The position numbers and the translations under genes are program-made. From Bradyrhizobium liaoningense (lineage in GTDB: Bacteria; Pseudomonadota; Alphaproteobacteria; Rhizobiales; Xanthobacteraceae): 64,000 nt of DNA. The notes below the pieces were generated by a model that saw only the letters and a program-made list of their open reading frames with translations, made no database searches and was not told the DNA's origin. Shown here in pieces: positions 30,657 through 41,252 of this stretch. Within the stretch, counting starts at the first letter, position 1; the number at the start of each line of letters is the position of its first letter. The DNA lies in NCBI RefSeq assembly GCF_018130825.1, contig NZ_JAFCJS010000001.1, positions 372,001-436,000 of the forward strand, in the 5' to 3' direction.

Positions 30657-32033
30657 TCAGCTCTGCCGCACTTCCGGCAGCGTCATCCGGAAACAGGCAC
30701 CGCCTTCCGGCCCGTCCGCCACCGAGACGTGGCCGCCATGCAGCTGCACGATCTCGCGCACCATGTTGAGGCCGAGGCCGGCACCGCGATCGAGCGGGGT
30801 CAGCCGATAGAACGGCTCGAAGATCTGCTCGCGCTGATCGGCGGGAATGCCGGCGCCTTCATCGGTGACCTCGATGCTCGCAGGGCCGCTGACGCGAATC
30901 CCGATCGTGCCGCGGCGCGGGCCATGCTGGATCGCATTCTGCACGAGATTGGTCAGCGCGCGCTCCAGCGCCGCCGCATCGCCGATCGTCTCGACCGGTG
31001 TCGCCGGTGCATCGAGCGCCAGCTCGTAACCGGCGGCGATTGCCAGCGGCGCGAGGTCCGCGGCGACGCTTTGCGCAACGGCGGCGAGATTGACGCGCGT
31101 GAAGGGATGGCCGCAGCGATCGAGCCGCTGGATATCGAGCAATTGCTCGGCAAGCGTCGCAAGCCGCGCGGCATCCTCCAGCAGGCGGGTCTTGTCCGGA
31201 CCGGGGCTAAGCGACTCCAGCCGCGTGTTCAGGATCGCGATCGGCGTGCGCAGCTCATGTGCGGCGTCCGCGACGAAGCGCTTGTGGCGGGCATAGCCCT
31301 GGTCGAGCCGCGCCAGCGCATCGTTGATCGCGGTCACCAGCGGCACGACCTCCAGCGGGATGCGCTCGACCGGGAGCCGCGCGCCGCGCTGGTGGATATC
31401 GATGCGTCGCGCCTCGTTCGCCGCGGTATCGAGCCCCCTGAACGCGCGCTGCACGATCATCGGCGTCGCGATGAACGTTGCCGTTCCCATCAGGAGCAGG
31501 CCGGGCAGGGCGATGCCGAGGAACGCAAGGGATGTCGTGAACAGGGCCTTGGCGCCGGTCAGACGTCCCTGCGTCGCCGTGATGATCTGCACATTGCCCG
31601 CATCGGTGTCGACTCGCTTCAGCCGCGCCGCCGGCTTGCGCGGATCGTCCTCGAACAGTTGCCAGCCGAGCCGCGCCTGGCTGATCTGGTCGAGGCCGCT
31701 GCCGATCGCGGCGAATTCTGCCGGCACGTTGCCTTCGCTGAGCGAATGTCCCTGCTTGTCGCGGACCAGGAACCAGAGGTCGGGTGTCTCGTTGCGCAAT
31801 TGCTGCAGCTCGGCGGTCGGTCGCAAGATCAGTCCGCCTTGCGCCTCGCGCGCGAGCGCGCGCTGGACGACATCGATGACGCGGTCCTCGTCGCGCTCGG
31901 CCAGCACGAAGCCGGAGGCGCACAGCCCGGCCAGGACGACCGCAACCAGCGCGACCAGGATCGCGGCCTGGAGCGAGAGCAGGCGCCAGCTCAAGCGCGA
32001 GCGCAGGCAATAGGGATCGTCGTGTTTGCTCAT
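30657..32033 (-). CDS. Sensor histidine kinase (EnvZ/QseC type)
   Basis: 458-aa membrane kinase. Helix 1 (about 18-45) and helix 2 (about 165-192) flank a periplasmic domain of 120 residues. HAMP-like sequence, the phospho-acceptor His259 in DAAHELRTPIA, and an HATPase with NLVQNAIQHG, DEGAGIP, FEPFYR and GAGLGLNMV follow. It starts 9 bp after its response regulator, so they form an operon. The signal is unknown; the pair resembles QseBC/PmrAB-type metal or envelope sensors. Confidence 0.93.
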   Translation of the reverse strand: MSKHDDPYCLRSRLSWRLLSLQAAILVALVAVVLAGLCASGFVLAERDEDRVIDVVQRALAREAQGGLILRPTAELQQLRNETPDLWFLVRDKQGHSLSEGNVPAEFAAIGSGLDQISQARLGWQLFEDDPRKPAARLKRVDTDAGNVQIITATQGRLTGAKALFTTSLAFLGIALPGLLLMGTATFIATPMIVQRAFRGLDTAANEARRIDIHQRGARLPVERIPLEVVPLVTAINDALARLDQGYARHKRFVADAAHELRTPIAILNTRLESLSPGPDKTRLLEDAARLATLAEQLLDIQRLDRCGHPFTRVNLAAVAQSVAADLAPLAIAAGYELALDAPATPVETIGDAAALERALTNLVQNAIQHGPRRGTIGIRVSGPASIEVTDEGAGIPADQREQIFEPFYRLTPLDRGAGLGLNMVREIVQLHGGHVSVADGPEGGACFRMTLPEVRQS

Positions 32034-32042
32034 TTAGCTTCT

Positions 32043-32720
32043 TCAGGCTGGCAGTTTCTTGAGGAGATAGCCGACGCCGCGAATGCCGTGGATCTCGATG
32101 CCCGCGTCGGCTTCCGCGAGCTTTCGCCTGAGCCGCGAGACATGCGTGTCGAGCGCGTTGGACTGGATCTCGTCGTCGAAATTGTAGACGGCCTCTTCCA
32201 GAGCCGAGCGCAACACGGTCCGGCCCATGCGGCGGACCAACGCCTCGAGCACCAGCAGCTCGCGGCGCGGCAGCTCGAACGGCGCGCCGTCGATGCTGGC
32301 TTCGCGATGACCGAGGTCGAAGGCGAGGCGGCCGGCACGGATGATTTCGGGGGAGAGGCCCGCGGGCCGCCGCAGCACGGCGCGCAGCCGCGCCAGCAGC
32401 TCCTCGACCGCAAACGGTTTTGCCAGATAGTCATCGGCGCCGCCGTCGAGCCCGGCGATGCGGTCGGCGAGCTCGCCGCGCGCAGTCAGGACGATGATCG
32501 GCACGCCGTCGGCGCGCGCGCGGAGCTTTGGGATCAGAGCGAGGCCATCGCCGTCAGGAAGCTGGCGGTCGAGCAGGACGGCGGCATGGACGTCGGCCGA
32601 AATGGCCTCCTCCGCCTCGGCCAGCGTCGGCGCATGGTCCACCACCATGTCGTAGCGCTTCAGCGCCGAGGCCAGCGCGCAGGCCATTTCCGCTTCATCT
32701 TCGACCAGCAAAATCCGCAT
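32043..32720 (-). CDS. OmpR-family response regulator
   Basis: 225-aa two-domain regulator. The receiver has an acidic pocket (LLVEDEAEM), phospho-acceptor Asp51 in LLDRQLPDGDG, the TA switch in VLTARGE and Lys in LAKPF. The C-terminal winged helix contains LPRRELLVLEALVRRMG and the recognition region SNALDTHVSRLRRKL, ending GYLLKKL. The ATG at 32720 begins the first receiver strand; 16 upstream in-frame codons are unlikely. It is cotranscribed with the kinase gene that follows. Confidence 0.95.
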   Translation of the reverse strand: MRILLVEDEAEMACALASALKRYDMVVDHAPTLAEAEEAISADVHAAVLLDRQLPDGDGLALIPKLRARADGVPIIVLTARGELADRIAGLDGGADDYLAKPFAVEELLARLRAVLRRPAGLSPEIIRAGRLAFDLGHREASIDGAPFELPRRELLVLEALVRRMGRTVLRSALEEAVYNFDDEIQSNALDTHVSRLRRKLAEADAGIEIHGIRGVGYLLKKLPA

Positions 32721-32908
32721 GTGACAGGCACCTGAACCGCAACTGAGCCTTTCTAGCGGCCCGATCATTGCGGCAGCATTGCGGGAGTCTGGCGCAGCGC
32801 CGGGAGCTCAAGCCATGCGCAGAACGCCACCGGGGCAGCCGGGCGGGGCTCAAGACGCCGTGGGGGCCAGCCGCTATAACCGCCGGGCCTGTTCAGGGAG
32901 GAACATGA

Positions 32909-33235
32909 ATGATCTACGAAATGCGCGTCTATCGCTGCGTACCCGGCCGCCTGCCGGCGCTCTTGAAGCGGTTTGAGACGGTGACGCTGAAGCTGTGGGA
33001 GAAGCACGGCATCAAGCAGGCCGGGTTCTTCACCACGCTGATCGGCGAATCCAACCAGGAGCTGACCTATTTTCTGGCCTGGGATTCGCTTGCCGAGCGC
33101 GAGACGAAGTGGGCCAAGTTCATGACCGATCCGGACTGGATGAAAGCACGCGCCGAGAGCGAAGCGGATGGCCAGATCGTCGGCAATATCGTCAGCCAGC
33201 TCCTGACGCCGACGGCCTTCTCGGCGGTGAAGTAG
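32909..33235 (+). CDS. NIPSNAP family protein
   Basis: 108-aa dimeric alpha-beta-barrel protein of the NIPSNAP family. It starts MIYEMRVYRCVPGRLPALL and contains the family pattern TLKLWEKHGIKQAGFFTT, LTYFLAWDSLAERE and KWAKFMTDPDW. GGGAGG precedes the ATG at 32909. The biochemical role of bacterial members is unclear. It is commonly found between pyrG and kdsA in Rhizobiales, matching its position here. Confidence 0.88.
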   Translation: MIYEMRVYRCVPGRLPALLKRFETVTLKLWEKHGIKQAGFFTTLIGESNQELTYFLAWDSLAERETKWAKFMTDPDWMKARAESEADGQIVGNIVSQLLTPTAFSAVK

Positions 33236-33361
33236 GAACCTGCCGCTGCAAGGGCGGCGCCGGGAACCCCGGCGCAACCCTGATATTCGGACGGCCCGGG
33301 CCGAATAGGGTTGATCCGACCCTCGTGGCGGCTATGGTCGCGCCGAAACGAGGGATTTGCC

Positions 33362-34237
33362 TTGAGCTCTTCGAATTCTGCTGCGCCGGTCGTGACCATT
33401 GGCCGGGTCAAGTTTGGTAATGATCTGCCGATTGCGATCATTGCGGGACCCTGTCAGCTCGAAAGCCGCCAGCATGCGCTGGAGGTGGCCTCCGCGCTGA
33501 AGGAGATCGCGGCGCGGCTGAACATCGGCCTCGTCTACAAGACCTCGTTCGACAAGGCCAACCGTACCAGCGCCTCGGCGGCGCGCGGGCTGGGCCTAGC
33601 GCAGTCGCTGCCGATCTTCGCCGAAATTCGATCCTCGCTCGGCCTGCCTGTTCTGACCGACGTGCACGAGGCCACGCAATGCGCCGAGGTGGCGCAGGCG
33701 GTGGACATCCTGCAGATCCCGGCCTTCCTGTGCCGGCAGACCGATCTGCTGCTGGCGGCGGCCGCGACCGGCAAGGTGGTCAACGTCAAGAAGGGACAGT
33801 TCCTGGCGCCGTGGGATATGGCGAACGTGGTCGCGAAGATCACCAGCGCCAACAATCCCGACGTGCTCGTCACCGAGCGCGGTGCGTCCTTCGGCTACAA
33901 CACGCTGGTCTCCGACATGCGCGCGCTGCCGATCCTGGCGCGCACCACTGGCGCGCCCGTGATCTTCGACGCCACCCATTCGGTGCAGCAGCCGGGCGGG
34001 AAGGGCACGTCCTCCGGCGGCGAGCGCGAATTCGTGCCGGTGCTGGCGCGCGCGGCGGTCGCGGTCGGCGTTGCCGGCGTCTTCATCGAGACCCATCCCG
34101 ATCCCGATCGCGCGCCCTCCGACGGTCCCAACATGGTGCCGCTGCGCGAGTTCGAGGGACTGGTCGCCCGGCTGATGGCGTTCGACGCGCTGGCCAAGAG
34201 TACGTCAAAGAGTACGTCAAAGGGCACCACGCGCTGA
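33362..34237 (+). CDS. kdsA: 3-deoxy-8-phosphooctulonate synthase
   Basis: About 291 aa; condenses PEP and arabinose 5-phosphate to KDO-8-phosphate for lipopolysaccharide. Recognised by [72 protein letters not shown] and FIETHPDPD. The start is probably TTG at 33362 preceded by GAGGGA; no ATG fits in frame. The C-terminus carries a duplicated STSK element from a 12-bp tandem repeat at 34199-34222. The stop overlaps the next gene's ATG by one base. Confidence 0.96.
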   Translation: MSSSNSAAPVVTIGRVKFGNDLPIAIIAGPCQLESRQHALEVASALKEIAARLNIGLVYKTSFDKANRTSASAARGLGLAQSLPIFAEIRSSLGLPVLTDVHEATQCAEVAQAVDILQIPAFLCRQTDLLLAAAATGKVVNVKKGQFLAPWDMANVVAKITSANNPDVLVTERGASFGYNTLVSDMRALPILARTTGAPVIFDATHSVQQPGGKGTSSGGEREFVPVLARAAVAVGVAGVFIETHPDPDRAPSDGPNMVPLREFEGLVARLMAFDALAKSTSKSTSKGTTR

Positions 34238-35445
34238 TGCACCAGCCTGTGACCAGGCCGTCGTCCGACCAGAAATTTCCGCCCGCGATCAACATCATTG
34301 CGCTCGCCGGTTTCTCGGCCGCACTGTCGACGCGTGCGCTCGATCCCGTCCTGCCGCATGTCGCGGATGATTTCGCGATCAGCATCACGACGGCTGCGAG
34401 CATCGCGGCCGGTTTCGCCCTGATCTACGCGCTGGTTCAGCCGGCGATCGGAGCGGCTGCCGATCTGTTCGGTAAGGCGCGATTGATGACAGCGTGCCTG
34501 GCGCTGCTCGGCGTCGCCTGCATCCTGGGCGCGCTCGCCACCTCTTTCACCGGGTTGTTCGCAAGCCGCATCCTCGCCGGCATCGCCGCGGGCGGCGTGT
34601 TTCCGGTCGCGCTCGGCCTCACCTCCGACCTCGTTGCGCCCGCCAAGCGGCAGGTTGCGATCGGACGCACGATGGCGGGCTCGATGACCGGCAATCTGCT
34701 CGGCTCATCCGCCAGCGGAATCATTGGCGATTTCATCGGCTGGCGCGGCGTGCTCGTGATCCTCGGTGTGCTTGGCCTGATTGCGGCCGTGGCGGTTGCG
34801 GCAGGCTTTCGCGGTGTTCCGTTGACGGCGCCTCCGAAGACCAACCTGAAGACCTTGCGGCAGGGCTACCGCACCATCTTTGCCAATCCGAACACGCGCT
34901 TCTGCTACTCGGCCGTGTTCATCGAGGGCTGCTGCGTGCTCGGCCTGTTTCCCTTCATCGCCGCGTTCCTGTTCGATCTCGGCGAGAAATCGCTCTCAAT
35001 CGCGGGTATCGTGATTGCGGGGTTTGCGGTCGGCGGGTTGCTTTACACCCTCACCGTATCGCGCATGCTGCCGCGGCTCGGCGTCAAGGGCATGATGATC
35101 GCGGGGGCGAGCATCGTGGGGCTGCAGCTCTGTGCGCTCGCTTTTGGTTTCGGCTGGAAACTGCAATTCGTCAGCATGCTGCTGATGGGCTGGGGCTTCT
35201 ACATGATCCATGGCTGCCTGCAGGTGTTCGCCAGCGAGCTGTCGATCGGCGCGCGGGCGACCGCCATGTCGCTGCATTCGTTCTTCTTCTTCATGGGGCA
35301 GACGGTCGGGCCGCTCGCCTACGGCTTCGGCCTCCACCATGCCGGCAAGGAGCCGACCCTGCTCGCCAGCGCCGCGATCATGGTGGTGCTGGGCCTCGCC
35401 TGCGCGCGGCTGCTCAAGCAGCGGGCGCCCACCGACGCGCGCTGA
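34237..35445 (+). CDS. MFS transporter (DHA1-like)
   Basis: 402-aa, 12-helix major-facilitator protein. It opens INIIALAGFSAALSTRALDPVLPHVADDF and has the loop 2-3 motif GAAADLFGKARL and a helix 4-5 region with SRILAGIAAGGVFPVALGL. SFFFFMGQTVGPLAYGFGL lies near the end. This resembles the drug/sugar efflux (DHA1) group, but the substrate is open. Its ATG shares the A of the kdsA stop (TGATG), so it is translationally coupled to kdsA. That is an unusual partnership for an LPS enzyme. Confidence 0.9.
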   Translation: MHQPVTRPSSDQKFPPAINIIALAGFSAALSTRALDPVLPHVADDFAISITTAASIAAGFALIYALVQPAIGAAADLFGKARLMTACLALLGVACILGALATSFTGLFASRILAGIAAGGVFPVALGLTSDLVAPAKRQVAIGRTMAGSMTGNLLGSSASGIIGDFIGWRGVLVILGVLGLIAAVAVAAGFRGVPLTAPPKTNLKTLRQGYRTIFANPNTRFCYSAVFIEGCCVLGLFPFIAAFLFDLGEKSLSIAGIVIAGFAVGGLLYTLTVSRMLPRLGVKGMMIAGASIVGLQLCALAFGFGWKLQFVSMLLMGWGFYMIHGCLQVFASELSIGARATAMSLHSFFFFMGQTVGPLAYGFGLHHAGKEPTLLASAAIMVVLGLACARLLKQRAPTDAR

Positions 35446-35508
35446 AGTCCATTCGGTGACCTAAGCGGGGCGACGTCCCTCATCATGACACCACTGCCAG
35501 CGTATGCA

Positions 35509-35524
35509 TGGCACGCGAATTGCT
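35509..35524 (+). promoter_or_regulatory. Sigma-54 (RpoN) promoter of the glutaminase gene
   Basis: TGGCACG-CGAA-TTGCT fits the -24/-12 consensus with exactly ten bases between GG and GC. The predicted start near 35535 falls before the GTG at 35555 but after an ATG at 35504, which supports the GTG start. It fits nitrogen (NtrC/NifA-type) control. Confidence 0.85.
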
Positions 35525-35554
35525 TTGATTTTGGGCAAATCGAGGTGTGAGATC

Positions 35555-37429
35555 GTGGACGCCCAAACCAGCCGTTCCGCCAGCGCAGCCAGCTCGCCCC
35601 GCTTGACCGGGTATCTCACCAAGCCACCGCTGCGGCGTTTCCTGACCGATTGCCACGCCGAATTCCGGACTGACAATTCCGGCGAGCTCGCCGACTACAT
35701 CCCCGAGCTGAAGCGCGCCAATCCCGATCATTTCGGCATCGCGCTCGTCACCATCGACGGCCATGTCTACGAGGTCGGCGACAGCGACGTTCCGTTCACG
35801 ATCCAGTCGGTGTCCAAAGCCTTCGTCTTCGCGCTGGCGCTGGAGATGGTCGGTGAGGAGCGCGTCGCGGCCACCATCGGCGTCGAGCCGAGCGGTGAAG
35901 CCTTCAACTCGATCCGGCTCACCAACGACAACCGTCCTTTCAATCCCATGGTCAATGCCGGCGCGATCGCCTGCTCGGGCCTGATCTATGAGGTGGACGG
36001 GAAAGGCGCTTTCGAGCGCGTCCGCGCCAAGCTCAGCCAGTTCGCCGGCCGCGAGCTCGGCGTCGACGAGGCCGTGCATGCCTCGGAGACCGCGACCGGC
36101 AACCGCAACCGCGCGATTGCCTGGCTGCTGCGGAACTATGCGGTGCTGCCCGACGACGTCGATGCCGTGCTCGACGTCTACTTCCGCCAATGCGCGATCC
36201 TGGTCACCGCGCGCGACCTCGCGGTGATGGCGGCAACGCTCGCCAATCGCGGCATCAATCCGGTCACGGGCGTCCAGGTCATCACGCCGAACATCGTCGC
36301 GCGCACGCTGTCGGTGATGACGAGCTCGGGCATGTACGATTATGCCGGCGAGTGGACCTATCGTGTCGGCATCCCCGCCAAGAGCGGCGTCGGCGGCGGC
36401 ATCGTCGCTGCGCTGCCCTCGCAGCTCGGGCTCGGCACCTTCTCGCCGCTGCTCGACAATCATTTCAACAGCGTGCGCGGCCTGAAGGTCTGCGAGGCGC
36501 TGTCGGCGCGGTTCGACCTGCACATGCTCAACCGCAACGCGGACGTGCGCACCAGCATCATGGCGGACTACGACGTCTACGGCATCTCTTCCCGCCGCAG
36601 CCGCCAGCCGCACGAGCAGCAGATCCTCGATGAGCGCCACAGCGACATCCGCGTGCTCGAGCTCGTCGGTGCGATGAATTTCGGCACGATCGACTACGTC
36701 ACACGAAGGCTCACCAGCGAGCCGCCGAACGCGCCGCTGCTGATCATCGATTTCCGCCGCGTCCCCGACATCACCGCGGCCGGCGCGGAGCTGCTCGGCG
36801 AGACACTGACTGCGCTCGGCAATGCCGGCGTCACCGCCATTCTGTCCGGCTTCGAGGAGAGCTCCGCGGTGTGGAGTGCGATCGCCGCGCGCACGGCCGA
36901 GCCGCGCCGGCTGCGCCACTTCGCGCTGCTCGATGATGCCGTCGAGTGGGCCGAGGACCAGGTGATCTATCGCTTCGGCGGCTTCACCGACGTCAAGGAG
37001 AGCGCGCATCTCGGCGAGCAGGCGCTGCTCGCCGAACTCGACGCGGAGGAGATCTCCGAGATCGTCAAGCTCTCGACCACGCGGCACTACGCGGCCGGCC
37101 AGCGCATCATCGCCAGCGGCGAGCCTGCCAATTCGCTGTTCTTTCTCCAGAGCGGCATGGTCAGCGTGAAGCTGCCGAGCGGCGTGCGGCTCGCCTCGCT
37201 CGGCCCCGGCATGGAGTTCGGCGAGATGGCGATCCTGGAGCAAAGCCGCAGCGCCGACGTTCTCGCCGATACGCCCGTCACCTGCCTCGAACTGCCGCTC
37301 GACAGCTTTGCCGACTACCGCCGCCTGCACCCGGAGACGTCGCTGAAGATCATGCGCAACCTCGCCGCGATCCTGGCGCGGCGGCTGGTTGCGGCTAATG
37401 CGAAGGTCGATCTGCTCAGCGCATATTAG
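35555..37429 (+). CDS. glsA: Glutaminase fused to STAS and cyclic-nucleotide-binding domains
   Basis: 624-aa cytoplasmic protein. Residues about 20-330 form a serine-dependent glutaminase, hydrolysing glutamine to glutamate and ammonia. Its beta-lactamase-like SxxK is Ser85-Lys88 in IQSVSKAF, with NPMVNAGAIA, and KSG in GIPAKSGVGGG. About 370-470 is a STAS domain (LLIIDFRRVPDITAAG). About 490-610 is a cNMP-binding domain (IIASGEPANSLFFLQSG, GMEFGEMAIL). GAGGTG precedes the GTG at 35555. Adding two regulatory modules suggests control by a nucleotide or partner protein. The gene stands behind a sigma-54 promoter. Confidence 0.93.
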   Translation: MDAQTSRSASAASSPRLTGYLTKPPLRRFLTDCHAEFRTDNSGELADYIPELKRANPDHFGIALVTIDGHVYEVGDSDVPFTIQSVSKAFVFALALEMVGEERVAATIGVEPSGEAFNSIRLTNDNRPFNPMVNAGAIACSGLIYEVDGKGAFERVRAKLSQFAGRELGVDEAVHASETATGNRNRAIAWLLRNYAVLPDDVDAVLDVYFRQCAILVTARDLAVMAATLANRGINPVTGVQVITPNIVARTLSVMTSSGMYDYAGEWTYRVGIPAKSGVGGGIVAALPSQLGLGTFSPLLDNHFNSVRGLKVCEALSARFDLHMLNRNADVRTSIMADYDVYGISSRRSRQPHEQQILDERHSDIRVLELVGAMNFGTIDYVTRRLTSEPPNAPLLIIDFRRVPDITAAGAELLGETLTALGNAGVTAILSGFEESSAVWSAIAARTAEPRRLRHFALLDDAVEWAEDQVIYRFGGFTDVKESAHLGEQALLAELDAEEISEIVKLSTTRHYAAGQRIIASGEPANSLFFLQSGMVSVKLPSGVRLASLGPGMEFGEMAILEQSRSADVLADTPVTCLELPLDSFADYRRLHPETSLKIMRNLAAILARRLVAANAKVDLLSAY

Positions 37430-37447
37430 GGCGCACCGAGAGCTGCG

Positions 37448-38245
37448 CTATTTCGTTCCAACAGCCGGGATCGGCTCCATCCCGCTCGCGACGATCGCTT
37501 CGCGCGCGGCGGGGGAGGCGAGGAAGTTTATCAAGGCGCGGCCAGCCTCGGGCTCCTTCGATCCGGTCGCAATCCCGGCCGAAAAGATCGTGATCTTCTG
37601 CAATTCGTTCGGCAGGGGACCTACGATATCGATGCCCTTCACGGGCTTCAGTTCGCTGATCTGCTGAAAGCCGAGTTCGGCCTCGCCGTGCGCGACGATC
37701 TCGCCGACGGGCGTTGCCGGAATCTTGCGCGCCTTGTCCTTCATGATTTCGGCGATGCCGAGCTTGTCGAACATCTCGGTCGAGACGTAGACGCCGCTGG
37801 CGCTGTCGGAATAGGCGATCGTCTTCGCCGCCAGCAGCGCGCGCTTGACCGCCTCGACCGAGCTGATGTCCGGCCTCGGCGCGCCCGATTTGACGGCGAT
37901 CCCGATCGGCGATTTGGTGAGATCGACCTGGCTGCCGGCAACGACCTTGCCCTTGCTCGCGAGGTCGTTGAGGGCATAGCCCACCATGATCAGGACGTCG
38001 GCCGGTTCGCCGCGCTCGAGCCGCACGGGAATCGCGTTGGTGGTGGTCCCCATCGACGGCCCATATTCCGTCAGCACCTTGTTGCCGGTGGCTTTCTCGA
38101 ACTCCGGCACGAGCGCCTTGTAGGCCGCCGTCAATCCACCCGAGATCATCACCCGGACTTCGGCAGCATCGGAGGCGCCGGTAAGCCACAGGGCGCCCAG
38201 AACGCCCAGGGCGACGTTGCGGACTGTTGCTGACATCGTTTTCAT
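37448..38245 (-). CDS. ModA-like periplasmic substrate-binding protein
   Basis: 265-aa secreted binding protein. The Sec signal ends near GASDAAE (residue 28). The mature part follows the SBP_bac_11/ModA pattern: VRVMISGGLTAAYKALVPEFEKATG, GEPADVLIMVG, IGIAVKSGAPRPDISS and IAYSDSASGVYVS. Molybdate proteins have SxSL in the first loop; here it is SGGL, so the ligand may differ. No permease or ATPase gene is nearby, making it an orphan. AGGAG lies about 11 bases before the ATG. It is convergent with glsA, and queF is 16 bp upstream. Confidence 0.82.
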   Translation of the reverse strand: MKTMSATVRNVALGVLGALWLTGASDAAEVRVMISGGLTAAYKALVPEFEKATGNKVLTEYGPSMGTTTNAIPVRLERGEPADVLIMVGYALNDLASKGKVVAGSQVDLTKSPIGIAVKSGAPRPDISSVEAVKRALLAAKTIAYSDSASGVYVSTEMFDKLGIAEIMKDKARKIPATPVGEIVAHGEAELGFQQISELKPVKGIDIVGPLPNELQKITIFSAGIATGSKEPEAGRALINFLASPAAREAIVASGMEPIPAVGTK

Positions 38246-38261
38246 TGTTGTTCTTCTCCTG

Positions 38262-38714
38262 TTAGCCCCGCCCGCGATAGGGCGCGACGCCTTGCTCGGG
38301 CACCCACAGGCCCTTCGGCACGCGGCCGGTCTGCCAGAACACGTCGATCGGGATGCCGCCGCGCGGGTACCAGTAGCCGCCGATGCGGAGCCATTTCGGC
38401 TTGATCTCGCTCGCGATGCGCTTTCCGATCATCACGGTGCAATCCTCGTGGAAGGCGCCGTGGTTGCGAAAGCTCGCGATGTAGAGTTTCAGCGACTTCG
38501 ACTCCAGCAGCCATTGGCCCGGCGCGTAGTCGATCATCAGATGCGCGAAATCCGGCTGGCCCGTGACCGGGCAGAGCGAGGTGAATTCCGGCGCGGTGAA
38601 GCGCACCAGATAGTCCGTGTCCTTTTGCGGATTGGGCACGCGGTCGAGCTGGGCTTCTTCCGGCGTGTGCGGCCATTCGACCGCACGGCCGAGCTGGAGG
38701 GATTTTTTCGCCAT
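38262..38714 (-). CDS. queF: NADPH-dependent 7-cyano-7-deazaguanine reductase
   Basis: 150-aa tunnelling-fold enzyme reducing preQ0 to preQ1 in queuosine synthesis. The catalytic Cys48 is in [15 protein letters not shown] with Asp55, and the substrate motif ESKSLKLY follows. The ending [16 protein letters not shown] is typical of the short, unimodular QueF. AAAGGA precedes the ATG at 38714 by 10 bases, which I prefer to the GTG at 38723. It is followed 16 bp later by the ModA-like gene on the same strand, perhaps one transcript without functional link. Confidence 0.95.
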   Translation of the reverse strand: MAKKSLQLGRAVEWPHTPEEAQLDRVPNPQKDTDYLVRFTAPEFTSLCPVTGQPDFAHLMIDYAPGQWLLESKSLKLYIASFRNHGAFHEDCTVMIGKRIASEIKPKWLRIGGYWYPRGGIPIDVFWQTGRVPKGLWVPEQGVAPYRGRG

Positions 38715-38765
38715 CGTCGTCACATCCTTTTACGGATGTCGGGATGGACGCAATCGCGGCCGTCG

Positions 38766-39743
38766 TCAACCCGAGGCGATCGTCTGGATCATGACGATCC
38801 GGTCGTTACCGGACTCGCAGCCCCACAGCTCGCCCGGGCGGCCGTCGAGCTGACGGACATTGGCGTTGGCCTTGTCGCTGGCGAAGACGTTGAACTTTTC
38901 AGTGGCGGGATCGAAACGCACGATGGCATTGGCCGAAAAATCCGTGAGCCACACCTTGTCCCTGTCGTCGACATAGACCGCGTAGGTGCGGGGACGCTCG
39001 CCCGGCAGCTTCCATGTCTTCCAGGATCCGTCAGCGGGATCGTGCACGGAGACGTGGCCGCTGTTCCACTCGCTGACCCAGATCCGGCCCTTCGAATCCG
39101 ACCAGACCCGCCGCGCACCCTGGTTCGGTGTCGGCGGCTCGACGACATGGGCGTTGCCCGTCGCAAGGTCGATCCTGGCGATATGGCTGCCGGCGAGCGA
39201 GGCATACCAGACATCGCCCTTGGGCGTCACGGTGATGCCGTAGGGTCCGATGCCCTTCGGTGCCCTGAACACGTCCATCTCGCCCGACTTCGGTGCGAGG
39301 CGGCCGTAATATCCAGACAAGCCCGTGAACCAGTAGATACCAGTCTTGTCGAACACGCCGGTGTTGAGATTGGCGGAGGCGAACTTTTCCGGCAGGCGGA
39401 ACAGCGTGACCTTGAGATCACCGGGGTCGACCCGCGCGATCGCATTCTGGCCGCCTTCGGTGATCCAGGGAGCGCCGTCGGGGCCGATCGTCACGCCGTG
39501 CGGGGCGGCGCCCTGGCCGAGGCCGGCCGTCTTGAAACTGCCATCCCGGGGATCGAGCCTGCCGAGCAGGCCCTTGCCTTGGGCCGTGAACCAGATCGTG
39601 CCGTCAGGGGCGGGCGTGAGATCGTGCAAGCCAATGCCGGTGCTGATCGGGAAATATTTCGTCCGGAACGGGGGCTCCTGCGCAAGACTTGGGCGGGCGG
39701 CAAGGACGGCGGCGCTCGAAGCAAGAAACTGGCGGCGATTCAT
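38766..39743 (-). CDS. Virginiamycin B lyase-like beta-propeller, Tat-exported
   Basis: 325 aa. The N-terminus MNRRQFLASSAAVLAARPSLAQ carries a twin-arginine motif and cleavable signal. The rest is a run of about seven propeller blades, each with a G-x-hydrophobic-T-x-x-P-x-G-x-W pattern (LTPAPDGTIWFTAQG, VTIGPDGAPWITEGG, VTPKGDVWYAS, SDSKGRIWVSEWNSG). This matches the Vgb/SMP-30-like family. Real virginiamycin lyase activity is unlikely in a soil alphaproteobacterium; a periplasmic lactonase or binding role is as probable. GAGGTAA precedes the ATG. Confidence 0.82.
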   Translation of the reverse strand: MNRRQFLASSAAVLAARPSLAQEPPFRTKYFPISTGIGLHDLTPAPDGTIWFTAQGKGLLGRLDPRDGSFKTAGLGQGAAPHGVTIGPDGAPWITEGGQNAIARVDPGDLKVTLFRLPEKFASANLNTGVFDKTGIYWFTGLSGYYGRLAPKSGEMDVFRAPKGIGPYGITVTPKGDVWYASLAGSHIARIDLATGNAHVVEPPTPNQGARRVWSDSKGRIWVSEWNSGHVSVHDPADGSWKTWKLPGERPRTYAVYVDDRDKVWLTDFSANAIVRFDPATEKFNVFASDKANANVRQLDGRPGELWGCESGNDRIVMIQTIASG

Positions 39744-39899
39744 GGCGTTACCTCGGCTTCTTGGAATTGAGGATGGACGCGCAGACCCGGCGTTCTCAAG
39801 TTTAGTCCTGGGTGCTTCACGCGTCAGCCGAAGCCGGGCGCCCAAGCGTTCACATTTGCTTGCGGCCCGTGTAAGACCCGCGGCACCGATCAGCCCTAA

Positions 39900-41201
<1,302 letters not shown>

Positions 41202-41252
41202 GCCAGCGTCACCGCGCGAAAGCACGAAAAACAGGGACAGGGGAGGATCGAC

